Shown piece by piece: positions 22,134 to 30,359 of a DNA stretch of 32,247 nt. Source of the stretch: Glycomyces dulcitolivorans. GTDB taxonomy: Bacteria; Actinomycetota; Actinomycetes; Mycobacteriales; Micromonosporaceae. The notes under the pieces were generated by a model. The model was not told the origin of the DNA, made no database searches, and was given only the letters and a program-made list of their open reading frames with translations. Position 1 is the stretch's first letter. Every line of letters begins with the position of its first letter. The DNA lies in contig NZ_QFRW01000311.1 in assembly GCF_003265355.1 (NCBI RefSeq), positions 1 to 32,247 on the forward strand, read 5' to 3'. The position numbers were made by a program, and so were the translations under genes.

Positions 22134-23099
22134 TCAGAGGAGGACCGGTTCGCGCCGGAACGGTTCGGTGGCGGGGTCGCAGGCCGGGGTCTGCTTGCGG
22201 AACTGGCCCGGAGGCGTCCCGAAGTCGCGTTTGAACGCGGCCGCGAACGCGAACTCGGAGGCGTACCCGACCTGCCGGGCCACGGTCGCGAGCGGCGCGT
22301 CGGTGTCGGCGAGGAGCCGTGCGGCGAGCGTGAGCCGCCACGAGGTGAGGTAGGCGAGCGGCGGCTGGCCGACCAGTTCGGTGAACCGCCGCGAGAACGC
22401 CGACCGCGACAGCCCCGCGACCTCGCCGAGCGACGCGACGGTCCACTGCCGTGCGGGGTCGGCGTGGACCGCTTCGAGGGCGGCCGCGATCGAGTGGTCG
22501 GCGAGCGCCGCCGCCCACCCGCCGAAGCCGCATTCGGCGGTGCCGGGGCCGAGGAGCGCCCGCAGCAGGTACATGAGGACGGCGTCGAGGAGCGCGGGCA
22601 CGAGGGTGTCGCCGCCGCGCAGTTCGGCGGTGAGTTCGGTGTCGAGCATGGCGATCGTGCTCGCGAGTTCGGGTCGCGCGCCCGGGTCGGACGGGATGTG
22701 GACGAAGTCGGGGAGCCCGCCGATGAGCGGGTGGGTGCGGTTGGGGGCGAGTTCGTATGCCACGCAGAGCATCACGTGCGTGGCGTCGGGGTCGTCGAAG
22801 CGGATCACGGCCCCGTCGGGGCTGTGGCCCGGCCGGCAGCGCGGCCCCGGCGGCGTGTCGGGGGCGTCGGCGACGAGGTGCGCGCTGCTGCGGGGGACGA
22901 CCAGGGCGTCGCCGGGCCCGAGCTTGAAGACCTCGCCGTCCTCGGTGACCGCGACGGCGGTGCCGCGCACCATGAGCTGCACGCCGAAGCCGTTGAGGCG
23001 GCCGAAGCAGTGGTCCGACCACGGTGCGGCCCTGGCGAAGCGGGCCGCGAACGGCCGGCCGGTCCGCAGCACCGTCATGACATCGCTGAGCACGTCCAT
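22134..23099 (-). CDS. AraC-family regulator with cupin sensor domain
   Basis: The 321-residue regulator has an N-terminal cupin-type sensor (about 1-180; AAPWSDHCFGRLNGFGVQLMVRG, GPGDALVVPRSSAHLV) and a C-terminal double HTH. That HTH contains WTVASLGEVAGLSRSAFSRRFTELVGQPPLAYLTSWRL and ATVARQVGYASEFAFAAAFKRDFGTPPGQFR, the classic AraC signature. It is transcribed divergently from the DUF6069 gene 127 nt away, so it probably controls that gene and itself. A TAGGCT box (23106-23111) ends 6 nt before its ATG, so its transcript is probably leaderless. The ligand is unknown. Confidence 0.9.
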   Translation of the reverse strand: MDVLSDVMTVLRTGRPFAARFARAAPWSDHCFGRLNGFGVQLMVRGTAVAVTEDGEVFKLGPGDALVVPRSSAHLVADAPDTPPGPRCRPGHSPDGAVIRFDDPDATHVMLCVAYELAPNRTHPLIGGLPDFVHIPSDPGARPELASTIAMLDTELTAELRGGDTLVPALLDAVLMYLLRALLGPGTAECGFGGWAAALADHSIAAALEAVHADPARQWTVASLGEVAGLSRSAFSRRFTELVGQPPLAYLTSWRLTLAARLLADTDAPLATVARQVGYASEFAFAAAFKRDFGTPPGQFRKQTPACDPATEPFRREPVLL

Positions 23100-23105
23100 C
23101 GGTGA

Positions 23106-23111
23106 AGCCTA
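23106..23111 (-). promoter_or_regulatory. Leaderless -10 box (TAGGCT) for the AraC gene
   Basis: On the minus strand TAGGCT ends 6 nt before the ATG at 23099. No Shine-Dalgarno sequence is present. Confidence 0.55.
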
Positions 23112-23154
23112 GCCGGGCCGGGACGATCGGACATGAAGCGAGGACGCTCGCGGA

Positions 23155-23183
23155 TTGGCGTGCGGCCCTGCGGAATCTACCGT
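23155..23183 (+). promoter_or_regulatory. Probable promoter of the DUF6069 gene
   Basis: TTGGCG (23155-23160), a 17-nt spacer and TACCGT (23178-23183) lie 44 nt before the ATG, within the divergent region shared with the AraC regulator. Confidence 0.5.
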
Positions 23184-23226
23184 CGATGATGTTCCCCGGA
23201 AACGAAGCCCAAGGCAGTGGAGACAA

Positions 23227-23664
23227 ATGATGTCCAAAATCGACAGTGAAGCCCCGTCCGAGGCGCGCCGCGCAGTCCCGGTCTGGCGTCCGCGGCTCAT
23301 CGCCCTCGTGGCCGCCGCCGTCGCGGCCGGCCTGACCGCCGTGGTCGCCTCGGCCGCAGGCGTGGAGATGCAGGCCGCGAACCCCGGCCAGGAACCGATC
23401 GAGGTCGGCTTCGTCCCCGGGGCGTTCATGACCCTGATCGCGGGCGGCCTCGGCTGGATCGCCCGCGCGCTCCTGGACCGCTTCGCCCCGCGGAAGGCCG
23501 TGCTGCTGTGGCTCATCGGCGCCGGCGTCGTGTTCGCGGTCGAGATGGTCCCGCCGTTCTACACCGAGGCCACCACCGGCACGCGGATCGTCCTGATCGC
23601 CATGCACGTGGTCGTCGCGGCGGTCCTCGTCCCAGTCTTCGGCCGCCGCCGGCCCGAAGCCTGA
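23227..23664 (+). CDS. DUF6069-like small membrane protein
   Basis: The 145-residue protein has four predicted membrane helices (RLIALVAAAVAAGLTAVVASAAG, FMTLIAGGLGWIARALL, VLLWLIGAGVVFAVEMVPPF, IVLIAMHVVVAAVLVPVF). Small actinobacterial membrane proteins of this shape, with an acidic start and RP-ending tail, are grouped as DUF6069, often next to regulators. It starts ATGATG; the first ATG at 23227 is taken, with GGAG upstream. The divergent AraC gene is its probable regulator. A very strong terminator follows. Function unknown. Confidence 0.7.
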   Translation: MMSKIDSEAPSEARRAVPVWRPRLIALVAAAVAAGLTAVVASAAGVEMQAANPGQEPIEVGFVPGAFMTLIAGGLGWIARALLDRFAPRKAVLLWLIGAGVVFAVEMVPPFYTEATTGTRIVLIAMHVVVAAVLVPVFGRRRPEA

Positions 23665-23674
23665 CAGGCGACGT

Positions 23675-23711
23675 GCGGGCCGGCCGGGCAGACGGGACCC
23701 GGCCGGCCCGC
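23675..23711. terminator. Strong intrinsic terminator between DUF6069 and chitinase
   Basis: Perfect 14-bp all-GC arms (GCGGGCCGGCCGGG at 23675-23688, CCCGGCCGGCCCGC at 23698-23711) with a 9-nt loop are followed by GTTTCTC. It lies between convergent genes and probably serves both. Confidence 0.85.
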
Positions 23712-23722
23712 GTTTCTCATCC

Positions 23723-24631
23723 TCAGCAGTAGAGATTGGCTCCCGGGGCGACGCCCAGGATCGAGGTGAAGGACTGGTAGTTGCTGACGCGGCTCTGGAC
23801 CTGGGCGGGGTTGCCGCCGTTGCACTCGATCGAGCCGTTGATGGACCGGATGGACTCGCCGAAGCCCGCGCCGGAGGTCATCGCGGTGTGGCCGGTCATG
23901 GTGCCGGGGCCGCTCTGGGTGTTCCAGTACCAGAGGGCGGTCTGCCATGCGACCGTGGCGTTCTGCTCGACCAGCCACGGGTTGGTCAGCAGCGGCAGGC
24001 CGAGGGCGCTGCCCGCGGCGTTGTAGTTGAAGTTCCAGCTCAGCTGGATCGGGCCGCGGCCGTAGTAGGCGGCCTGGCCGGCCGGGCAGCCGTAGGACTG
24101 GCTCCAGTCGCAGTAGTGGGGGTAGTTGGCGGTGTTCTGCTCGACGATGTGCCAGAGGCCGCCGGTCTCGTGGGAGACGTTCGCGAGGAACGCCGCGACC
24201 TCCTGCTTCTGGACGGTGGCGCTGCCGGTGTTGCCGAACGCCGGGTAGGACGCGGTGGCGTTGACGAAGCCCTGGTAGGTGTAGAAGGAGTTCCGGTTCG
24301 GGAACATCTGGTTGAACTGGGCCTCGGAGACGTCGAGCCCGGCGGGGGTGCCGGGGTCGGTGGAGCCGCCGCCGCAGGCGACCGGGTTGCGCCAGACGCC
24401 CCACTGGCCGGTGGTGCCGGGCGTCTCGCCCTGCGTCCACCACTGGGCGGTCCAGTTCTGGCCGCCGTAGGAGGCGACGTTGCCCTGGGTGTAGACGGAG
24501 CTCGCGTTCCACGCTGCGGCGCAAGCGGTCTGGGCATTGGCGGTGGACGCCGAGATCCCGGTGGCCAGGGCCAGTGCGAAGACGAACGAACCGATCAGTG
24601 CGAGCACTTTCCGGCGGGGTCGACGGAGCAT
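23723..24631 (-). CDS. Secreted GH19 chitinase with CBM5/12 domain
   Basis: The 302-residue precursor starts with a Sec signal peptide (about 1-33). A CBM5/12 chitin-binding module follows at about 36-86 (AWNASSVYTQGNVASYGGQNWTAQWWTQGETPG), then a short Gly/Pro linker and a GH19 catalytic domain (about 99-302). The catalytic glutamates are E155 (SHETGG) and E164 (HIVEQN), and YYGRGPIQLSWNFNY (189-203) is the conserved substrate-binding stretch. This is the bacterial (Streptomyces ChiC-like) form without plant loops. It cleaves chitin endo-wise with inversion. The ATG at 24631 has a strong GAGGTGA site. The AT-rich promoter region upstream contains an inverted repeat at 24648-24666. Confidence 0.94.
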   Translation of the reverse strand: MLRRPRRKVLALIGSFVFALALATGISASTANAQTACAAAWNASSVYTQGNVASYGGQNWTAQWWTQGETPGTTGQWGVWRNPVACGGGSTDPGTPAGLDVSEAQFNQMFPNRNSFYTYQGFVNATASYPAFGNTGSATVQKQEVAAFLANVSHETGGLWHIVEQNTANYPHYCDWSQSYGCPAGQAAYYGRGPIQLSWNFNYNAAGSALGLPLLTNPWLVEQNATVAWQTALWYWNTQSGPGTMTGHTAMTSGAGFGESIRSINGSIECNGGNPAQVQSRVSNYQSFTSILGVAPGANLYC

Positions 24632-24647
24632 TGGATCACCTCATATC

Positions 24648-24666
24648 ATAAAGAAGCCTTCCTTAT
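24648..24666 (-). promoter_or_regulatory. Inverted repeat in the chitinase promoter
   Basis: ATAAAGAAGCCTTCCTTAT is a 19-bp imperfect palindrome 17 nt upstream of the chitinase ATG, in a stretch with unusually low GC. It may be an operator for chitin or carbon control. It does not match the DasR consensus (ACTGGTCTAGACCACT). Confidence 0.4.
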
Positions 24667-24730
24667 AGATAAATGTAACTTTATCCTCGGAACGGCACAA
24701 GAGCCTGCAAACGGGTTCCTGCGGAAATTC

Positions 24731-25468
24731 CTAGACGGCGACGGTCAGCGGCCGTCCGAAGCGGACCGGCACGCCCGGCGAGTACAGCACGCTCGCAGGA
24801 GCCGCCCCGAGCTTCGCGAGCCCCGCGGCGGCCACCAGGTTCTCCTCGCATTCGAGGAGCTCCGCCCGGTGCAGCGGCCACCGCGGATGCACGTTCGGTA
24901 TGTACCGCAGCCGCCCCGCGATCACCGTGTGCAGTCCCCATCGCGCCGTGAGGAAATGCTCCAAAGCGGTCGGCTCCGCCAGCGCCTCGCCCTTGCGGAC
25001 CTTGATGCGGCTGTACAGGTCCCGCGGCCCCGGCCAGCGCCGGTCACTGCGGTACGCGACGGTGTCTCCCTCGTGGCGGATGCCCATCCGCGACCACACG
25101 TACGGCAGCCGGAACCCCGTCCGCGCCGCCAGCACCGGCACCAGCCGCGCCGCCTCCAGGGACCGGAACACCACGCCCCGGCGGCCCTCGCCGTCGACCG
25201 AGTACAGCCGCACGTTCGTCTCCGGGAACGTCCCGAAGTACGGCGTCCCCGGCAGTGAGAACCAGCCGACCCGGTGCATCCGGAACGGCACCAGCCCCGC
25301 ATAGGCGGCGCCTTCGAACAGGTCGGGCACCGTCCCGGGCGGCAGCAGCCGCGCCACCGCCGCCGGCTCGACCTCCCAGTGGACGAACGCCAGCTCCAGC
25401 CACGACTGCGTCATCAGCGTCCGGCCGATCGCCCGCGGCGCCTCGGCCGTGACCGGTTCGGGTTCCAC
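24731..25468 (-). CDS. DUF2071 (YqjF-like) protein
   Basis: The 245-residue protein matches the DUF2071/YqjF family: MTQSWLELAFVHWEVEPAAVARLLPPGTVPDLFEGAAYAGLVPFRM at the front, then GTFPETNVRLYSV and GVVFRSLEAARLVPVLAAR, and it ends in the family's RFGRPL segment. The reaction of the family is unknown; its fold is related to acetoacetate decarboxylase. No signal peptide is visible. The GTG at 25468 is chosen because it begins 10 nt after the VOC stop and gives the family N-terminus. It is the second gene of a two-gene unit with the VOC protein. Confidence 0.75.
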   Translation of the reverse strand: MEPEPVTAEAPRAIGRTLMTQSWLELAFVHWEVEPAAVARLLPPGTVPDLFEGAAYAGLVPFRMHRVGWFSLPGTPYFGTFPETNVRLYSVDGEGRRGVVFRSLEAARLVPVLAARTGFRLPYVWSRMGIRHEGDTVAYRSDRRWPGPRDLYSRIKVRKGEALAEPTALEHFLTARWGLHTVIAGRLRYIPNVHPRWPLHRAELLECEENLVAAAGLAKLGAAPASVLYSPGVPVRFGRPLTVAV

Positions 25469-25478
25469 GCGAGGCGCC

Positions 25479-26234
25479 CTAGACCGGGACCGCGCCCGTG
25501 TCCGGGTCGCGGGCGGTGATGCAGTACTCCAGGCCCGCCGGGTCCCGCAGGACCTGCCACCAGTGGTGGCGCCGGACCGCGGTGGCGCCCAGGGCCACAT
25601 GCCGCTCGGTCTCGGCGTCGACGTCGGAGCACGCCAGGTCCACGTGCGCGGCGCTCGACCGGCCCCGCTCGGCGGTGTCCAAGCGCTGCAGCAGGAACCG
25701 CAGCGGCAGGTCCGGCGGTGAGATCAGGCGCCGGAACTCCAGCGACCGCGTGCCCGCCTGCGGCCAGCCCGTGAGGCTCTGCCAGAACACCAGCTCGTGG
25801 TCGAAGGCCTGCGGCGGGACGTCCACGCACAGCTGGTCGGCTCGGGAGCGCTGGCCGCCGGGCCACGACTCGGGGGCGGGCACTTTGGCCTCGCCGTGGT
25901 GGCGGACCAGGCAGAACGCGAAGCCGCCGGGGGAGCGGAGGACGACCAGGCCCGGTTCGGCGAACACGGGGGCCGCGCCGAGCACCTGCGCCCGTTCGGC
26001 TTCGGCCTCGACGTCGTCGACGTGCAGGTCGAGGTGGTTGCCGCCCTTGCCGTCCCGGACCCGCTGCACCCGCAGGTACGGGTCGCCGCCCGGCGGCACC
26101 AGGGTCGCGAACTCGCCCTCGGGGCCGCGGCGCGGCGACAGGGCCGAGCCGGTCGCCTTGAGCCAGAAGGCGATGCCGTCGTCGGCGCGGTCGGCGGGGA
26201 AGTCCCAGAACGCGGTGGTCCATCGAATCGCCAT
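25479..26234 (-). CDS. Two-domain VOC (glyoxalase-like) protein
   Basis: This 251-residue vicinal oxygen chelate protein consists of two similar halves. Each has the beta-alpha-beta pattern ending in an H-x-D-L/V motif: GGNHLDLHVDDVEAEAERAQVLGAAPV (about 64-90) and AAHVDLACSDVDAETERHVALGATAV (about 194-220). VOC proteins range from metal-dependent lyases to binding or bleomycin-resistance proteins. A metal-ligand set cannot be confirmed from sequence. A leaderless -10 box (TAGTCT) precedes its ATG. It is followed after 10 nt by the DUF2071 gene on the same strand. Confidence 0.8.
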   Translation of the reverse strand: MAIRWTTAFWDFPADRADDGIAFWLKATGSALSPRRGPEGEFATLVPPGGDPYLRVQRVRDGKGGNHLDLHVDDVEAEAERAQVLGAAPVFAEPGLVVLRSPGGFAFCLVRHHGEAKVPAPESWPGGQRSRADQLCVDVPPQAFDHELVFWQSLTGWPQAGTRSLEFRRLISPPDLPLRFLLQRLDTAERGRSSAAHVDLACSDVDAETERHVALGATAVRRHHWWQVLRDPAGLEYCITARDPDTGAVPV

Positions 26235-26240
26235 GTCCAG

Positions 26241-26246
26241 AGACTA
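26241..26246 (-). promoter_or_regulatory. Leaderless -10 box (TAGTCT) for the VOC gene
   Basis: On the minus strand TAGTCT ends exactly 6 nt before the ATG at 26234, with no ribosome binding site between them. Confidence 0.55.
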
Positions 26247-26366
26247 ATACGGATGGCGACGAGATTTCGCGTTCCCGCGTCTTCGGGCCCGTTGCGGTGG
26301 TATGGGCCCGCCTCCGGTCCTCAGCCCGGACTGCCCGTTTCCCCAGCTTCCTCGCAGGTCGGCGAT

Positions 26367-26372
26367 TAGGTT
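26367..26372 (+). promoter_or_regulatory. Leaderless -10 box (TAGGTT) for the PrsW-partner gene
   Basis: TAGGTT ends 6 nt before the GTG at 26379, so transcription would start on the initiation codon. Confidence 0.5.
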
Positions 26373-26378
26373 GGGAAT

Positions 26379-26987
26379 GTGGACGATTTCAAGAGGGCGG
26401 GCAACGCCGTCCACGGTGCGCGGCGCGTGTGGGTGCCGCTGGCCGTGGTCGGCGTGCTGCTCGCGTTGACGGCCGTCGAGGGCCTCCTCGCCAAGGCCCT
26501 GCCCGACAGCGAGGCGCTCGCCGCGGGGACCGTGATCGAGTTCGGCAGCGACCGGCAGGTCTCGGTCCAGGTCGGCGAGGGCTGGACCCTCGACAAGGCC
26601 GCAAGCGACGTGAACAGCACGCTGGTCTTCCGGCAGGGCGACGTGGCCGTGCAGCTCAGCAGCATCGTGTTCTCCGCCGGGAAGCCCGACGGCGTCGACC
26701 AGATGTGGGACGGCATGGCGCGGACCCTGAAGATCGAGCAGTACGCGGGCACCGACGTGTGGCTCGGCGAGCCGACCGGGTTCGACACGAAGTCGATCTC
26801 CGGCGGCCTCTACGGGAGCCTCCAGGTCGGCACCGCCATCGGGACCGCGTTCGTCATGCCCGCCGAGGACGACTCGGAGGCGGTCGAGGCGCGGGTCCTC
26901 GGGCCCTTCGACGCCGACCAGGGGCACTGGGCCGCCGCCACGCAGATCATCGACTCCGTGGCCTTCGACGACGAGGGGGACGCATGA
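26379..26987 (+). CDS. Membrane-anchored protein coupled to a PrsW protease
   Basis: The 202-residue protein has one membrane helix near the N-terminus (about 17-38, VWVPLAVVGVLLALTAVEGLLA) and a soluble, extracellular-type domain with strands (VSVQVGEGWTLDKAASDVNSTLVFRQGDVAVQLSSIVF, then DSVAF at the end). No family is recognised with confidence; the C-terminal domain resembles small actinobacterial lipoprotein-type folds. Its stop overlaps the PrsW start (ATGA), so the two proteins are made together. A single-span protein next to an intramembrane protease could be its substrate or partner, but that is inference. The GTG start is leaderless-like. Confidence 0.6.
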   Translation: MDDFKRAGNAVHGARRVWVPLAVVGVLLALTAVEGLLAKALPDSEALAAGTVIEFGSDRQVSVQVGEGWTLDKAASDVNSTLVFRQGDVAVQLSSIVFSAGKPDGVDQMWDGMARTLKIEQYAGTDVWLGEPTGFDTKSISGGLYGSLQVGTAIGTAFVMPAEDDSEAVEARVLGPFDADQGHWAAATQIIDSVAFDDEGDA

Positions 26988-28093
26988 CCGCCGCCGTTCA
27001 GCCCGCGGTGCTGCACCGGGCTTCCGTGGACTTCAGGTCCGTCGCGTTCTGGGCGATGATCGCCGTGTCGGCCTTCGGGCTGTGGACGCTGAAGAAGAAC
27101 TTCGTGCCCGCGATGGCGGCCTTCCCGCCGAGCGCGGCGCTCAACACCGCCGTCCTGTGCCTGTCGCTGGCCGTCGGCATGTGGCTGGCCCGCCGGATCC
27201 TCCGGCCGGTGCAGGCCCCGCGCTGGTCGGGGACGTGGCTCGCGCTCATGTGGGGCGGGCTCGCCGCGTGCGGGCTCGCGGTCGTCCTGAACGGCCGCCT
27301 CGGCTCGGTCTGGTCCCAGGCCCTCGACCTGGAGGCCGCCGGGAAGTGGTCGGCCGCGCTCACCGCGCCGATCGACGAGGAGCTCGCGAAGGTCGCCGGG
27401 GTCGTTCTGCTCGCGGCCGTCTCGACGCACCTGGTGCGCAGCGCCGCCGACGGGCTCGTCTACGGCGCCCTCGTCGGCCTCGGCTTCCAGGTCGTCGAGA
27501 ACTTCACCTACGGGCTCAACGAGATCGTGACCTCGGGCGGGGTCGACCCGTTCGCGGCGACGTTCCAGACCCTGTGGGTGCGGATCGTGCTCACCGGGAT
27601 CGGCTCGCACTGGGCGATGAGCGCCGTCGCGGGCGCGGGCATCGGGTACCTGGTGAGCGCCTCGGGCCGGTCGGCGGCGCGGCGCATCTGGACCGCCTTG
27701 GGGTGCCTGCTGCTCGCGATGGCGATGCACTTCGTGTTCGACAGCCCGCTGCTCGGCGGGGTCGCCGGGACGCTGGCGAAGCCGGTGCTGAACTTCGTGA
27801 TCGTGATGGCCGTCTTCATCGTGGTGCGCCGCGGCTTCCGGGCCCGCTGGGCGGTCGTCTCCGCTGAGGAGGTCGCGGCCGGGGCCCTCACCGAGGACGA
27901 GGCGGGGAGCCTGTCGCGGCGCCGCTCGCGCCGCCGGTACCTCCGCGCGTTCCACGGGAGGGAGCGCGAAGCACAGGCGCGCCTGCAGCGGCAGCAGTTG
28001 GCGCTCTTGGAAGAACGGGTCCCCGAACGCCTGCCGGCCGCGGCGGCGGGTCCATGGAGGGACGCTGTCGCGGCGGCCCGGGCTTTGAATTGA
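26984..28093 (+). CDS. PrsW-type intramembrane metalloprotease
   Basis: The 369-residue protein has about eight membrane helices, then a basic cytoplasmic tail (about 285-369, SRRRSRRRYLRAFHGREREAQARLQRQQ). It carries the PrsW motifs: EELAK (132-136), FQVVEN (168-173), SHWAMS (208-213, H209) and HFVFD (249-253). The Glu and His residues form the glutamate-type protease metal site. In Bacillus PrsW starts the cleavage of an anti-sigma factor. The coupled upstream single-span protein is the obvious candidate partner here, although it lacks a recognisable anti-sigma domain. The last ~80 residues are longer than in most PrsW proteins. Confidence 0.85.
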   Translation: MTAAVQPAVLHRASVDFRSVAFWAMIAVSAFGLWTLKKNFVPAMAAFPPSAALNTAVLCLSLAVGMWLARRILRPVQAPRWSGTWLALMWGGLAACGLAVVLNGRLGSVWSQALDLEAAGKWSAALTAPIDEELAKVAGVVLLAAVSTHLVRSAADGLVYGALVGLGFQVVENFTYGLNEIVTSGGVDPFAATFQTLWVRIVLTGIGSHWAMSAVAGAGIGYLVSASGRSAARRIWTALGCLLLAMAMHFVFDSPLLGGVAGTLAKPVLNFVIVMAVFIVVRRGFRARWAVVSAEEVAAGALTEDEAGSLSRRRSRRRYLRAFHGREREAQARLQRQQLALLEERVPERLPAAAAGPWRDAVAAARALN

Positions 28094-28190
28094 GCGTGTC
28101 ACGGAGGGTCTCCGCAAATCGGACCCCCGGGGACCCCCCATTTCAATGCTGCCAGGGAGGTCCGACGTTCCCGGTTCGAACAGCGCCCGC

Positions 28191-28676
28191 TCAGCGGAAG
28201 CTGAACGCCGCCCGATCGAGCTGCACCGACCCGGGGCACAGGAACGAGCCCTGGACCTTCTTCCCCGTGTAGGGCCCGCCCACGTACTTTCGGGGCAGGG
28301 TTTCGCGGGACTGGCCCTCGCGCTGGAAGACCACATCGGTCGCCTCGTACCCGCACGTGAACCCGAGCTTCGCGCCGACGATGCGGATGACGTCCGCCGT
28401 CGCGGTCCCCTCCGCGTCGTCGAAGGCGATCGATGTGTCGCGCCCCAGCCGGAAGTCGATGCTGCCGGAGCAGTCGAAGTCCACATCGTCGGAGTCGATC
28501 CGGACCTCCGCAGGCGGGGCCGCACCCACCGGCACGTCCCGGACCTCGCACGTGCCCTTCCGCTCCGAGAGCGTGATGTCGGCGGCGTGCCCGGCCTCCC
28601 CGGCCGGAGCCGGGGCCGCAATGATGAGCAGGAGCGCGGCGGCGGCCGCGGCGATGAGCGGGAAGCGGAGTCGCAA
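28191..28676 (-). CDS. Secreted hypothetical protein
   Basis: The 161-residue precursor begins LRLRFPLIAAAAAALLLIIAAPAPAGEA, a Sec signal peptide cleaved near residue 26. The mature domain contains four cysteines (KGTCEV, DFDCSG, GFTCGYE, FLCPGS), probably in two disulfides, and a strand-rich layout. No family is recognised. The TTG at 28676 is chosen because GAGAGG lies 9-14 nt upstream and the signal peptide starts there; longer in-frame starts would add more than 20 non-hydrophobic residues. The role of the exported protein is unknown. Confidence 0.65.
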   Translation of the reverse strand: MRLRFPLIAAAAAALLLIIAAPAPAGEAGHAADITLSERKGTCEVRDVPVGAAPPAEVRIDSDDVDFDCSGSIDFRLGRDTSIAFDDAEGTATADVIRIVGAKLGFTCGYEATDVVFQREGQSRETLPRKYVGGPYTGKKVQGSFLCPGSVQLDRAAFSFR

Positions 28677-28935
28677 GGGGATCGGACCTCTCTCGTGCAG
28701 GGCGCATCGGATCGAACGCCTCGGATCGTAGCCGCCGAATATCCGGTTCATCCTCGTTTCAAGGGAATCCTGTCGGCGTCCGGCGATACCGAAGCAGGGC
28801 CCGCCGCGACCAAAGTATCGCCCCGCACTCCCGTTCCCCTCCTTCCGAACTAGTCCTTCAGGATTACGTTTCCGCAGGTAGGAAGGCATATTGTAGGCTG
28901 GGTCCGTTCGCATCCAACGGAAAGGCGGCGGCCCG

Positions 28936-29643
28936 ATGCCCACCGAGAAGACCACCGGCGACCGCACCGTCGTCGCCGACGCGCCCTGGACCGTCCCGGC
29001 CGTCTACACCGTCCTCCCCATCCTCGGCGCCGCCCTCGGCTGGGGCCTCACCCTCGTCGCCGAATGGATCACCGGGCTCTCCTGGTTCCCCTTCCAAGGC
29101 CTCTTCGAACTCTTCCTGCGCCTCCCCGACCCCGTCGAACTCCTCGCCGGCATCGCACTCGGCCTCGGCGTCGGCGTCTTCCTCGCCCTGTGGGTCCACA
29201 ACGAGATGCTCACCGTCACCGTCGACCGCGACGGCATTCGCCTCAAACGCGGCGACTTCGACGAAGCGATCCCACGCGGCGACGTCGCCTCCGTGTTCGT
29301 CGACGACAAACTCCTCGTCGTCCTCGGCCACCGCCGCCAAGAACTCGCCCAAGTCCACTTCGACCTCAACCGCGACCAGCTCGCCGCCGCCCTGCGCCGC
29401 CACGGCTACGGGTGGCTCGGCGCCGACCCCTACGGCGCCCAGTTCAAACGCTGGGTCCCCGGCGCCGACGGCCTCCCCCGCGGCGCCGACGCCCTCCTCA
29501 AAGCCCGCGAGCACGCCGCCGAGAAGTCCAACGAGAGCGACCTGAAGGAACTGCGCGAAGAACTCGCCGCCATCGACGTCGTCGTACGCGACCGAGACAA
29601 GAAGCAGTACTGGCGCCTCGCCGACCCCGCCCAGACCCGGTAG
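28936..29643 (+). CDS. YqeB-like membrane protein
   Basis: The 235-residue protein has two membrane helices (about 22-44, VYTVLPILGAALGWGLTLVAEWI, and about 68-87, ELLAGIALGLGVGVFLALWV) followed by a cytoplasmic domain (MLTVTVDRDGIRLKRGDFDEAIPRGDVASVFVDDKLLVVLGHRRQELAQVHFDL) that fits the YqeB family known from Bacillus and actinobacteria. The C-terminus is charged and helical. Function unknown. A TAGGCT box at 28894-28899 could be its -10, leaving a ~36-nt leader with GGAAAGG. It is read away from the divergent secreted protein 259 nt upstream. Confidence 0.75.
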   Translation: MPTEKTTGDRTVVADAPWTVPAVYTVLPILGAALGWGLTLVAEWITGLSWFPFQGLFELFLRLPDPVELLAGIALGLGVGVFLALWVHNEMLTVTVDRDGIRLKRGDFDEAIPRGDVASVFVDDKLLVVLGHRRQELAQVHFDLNRDQLAAALRRHGYGWLGADPYGAQFKRWVPGADGLPRGADALLKAREHAAEKSNESDLKELREELAAIDVVVRDRDKKQYWRLADPAQTR

Positions 29644-29721
29644 CCCGACCCCGTCGATCGCCCGATGCGGAAGCGCCCCGCCGGTGGCACCATCGAGCGC
29701 ATCCACCGGAAAGGCGCTCCC

Positions 29722-30339
29722 ATGACCGTGCTGCTCATCTTCGGACTCGCGATCCTCCTCGCCGCCATCGTCCCCGGCCCCGACTTCGCCATGGTCGTGC
29801 GCAACACCGTCATGTCCGGCCGCGGCAGCGGCATGTGGACGGCCGTCGGCATCGGCCTCGGCATCGCCGTCTGGGTCGTCGCCACCTCGATCGGGCTCGC
29901 CGCACTCCTCGCCGCCTCCGCGCTGGCGTTCACCGTCGTCAAGCTCGCCGGCGCCGTCTACCTCGTGTACCTCGGCGTCCGCTCGATCATCACCGCCGTC
30001 AAGGAGCGCCGCCGCCCCGCCGCCGAGATCGAACTCGACCGCGAGATGAGCCGCTGGGCCGCGTTCCGCTCCGGCCTCCTGTGCAACCTGCTCAACCCCA
30101 AGGCCGCCGTGCTGTTCACCGCGCTCATGCCGCAGTTCCTCGGCACCGGCGAGGACGGGCTCGTCATCGCCGAGCTCGCGGCCGTCGGCATGGCCGTCTG
30201 CGCCGGGTTCTACCTCGCGCTCGCCAACCTGATCGGGCTGATGCGCACGATCCTGGAACGCCCGAAGGTGCGCGCCTGGCTCAACGGCGCGACCGGCGCC
30301 GTCATGGTCGCACTGGGCTTTCGCGTGGCCGCGAACTGA
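29722..30339 (+). CDS. LysE-family amino-acid exporter
   Basis: The 205-residue protein has six predicted helices and the LysE/RhtB pattern: LLIFGLAILLAAIVPGPDFAMVVRNTVMSGRGSGMWTAVGIGLGIAVWV (1-55, with PGPDFAMV), AGAVYLVYLGVRSI (about 76-89) and FRSGLLCNLLNPKAAVLFTALMPQFL (about 116-141, with NPKA). It exports amino acids or related metabolites; the substrate is not readable. ATG 29722 follows GGAAAGG. A hairpin with 6-bp arms follows the stop. Confidence 0.88.
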   Translation: MTVLLIFGLAILLAAIVPGPDFAMVVRNTVMSGRGSGMWTAVGIGLGIAVWVVATSIGLAALLAASALAFTVVKLAGAVYLVYLGVRSIITAVKERRRPAAEIELDREMSRWAAFRSGLLCNLLNPKAAVLFTALMPQFLGTGEDGLVIAELAAVGMAVCAGFYLALANLIGLMRTILERPKVRAWLNGATGAVMVALGFRVAAN

Positions 30340-30359
30340 GGCCCGTTCCGTTGCGGGCC
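30340..30359 (+). terminator. Hairpin after the LysE gene
   Basis: GGCCCG (30340-30345) and CGGGCC (30354-30359) form a 6-bp stem with an 8-nt loop just after the TGA. There is no T-tract. Confidence 0.45.

Noticed and set aside
28094-28190. GC-rich imperfect inverted repeats after the PrsW gene.
   Set aside because: The arms are short and compete with each other; no single stable terminator could be defined.
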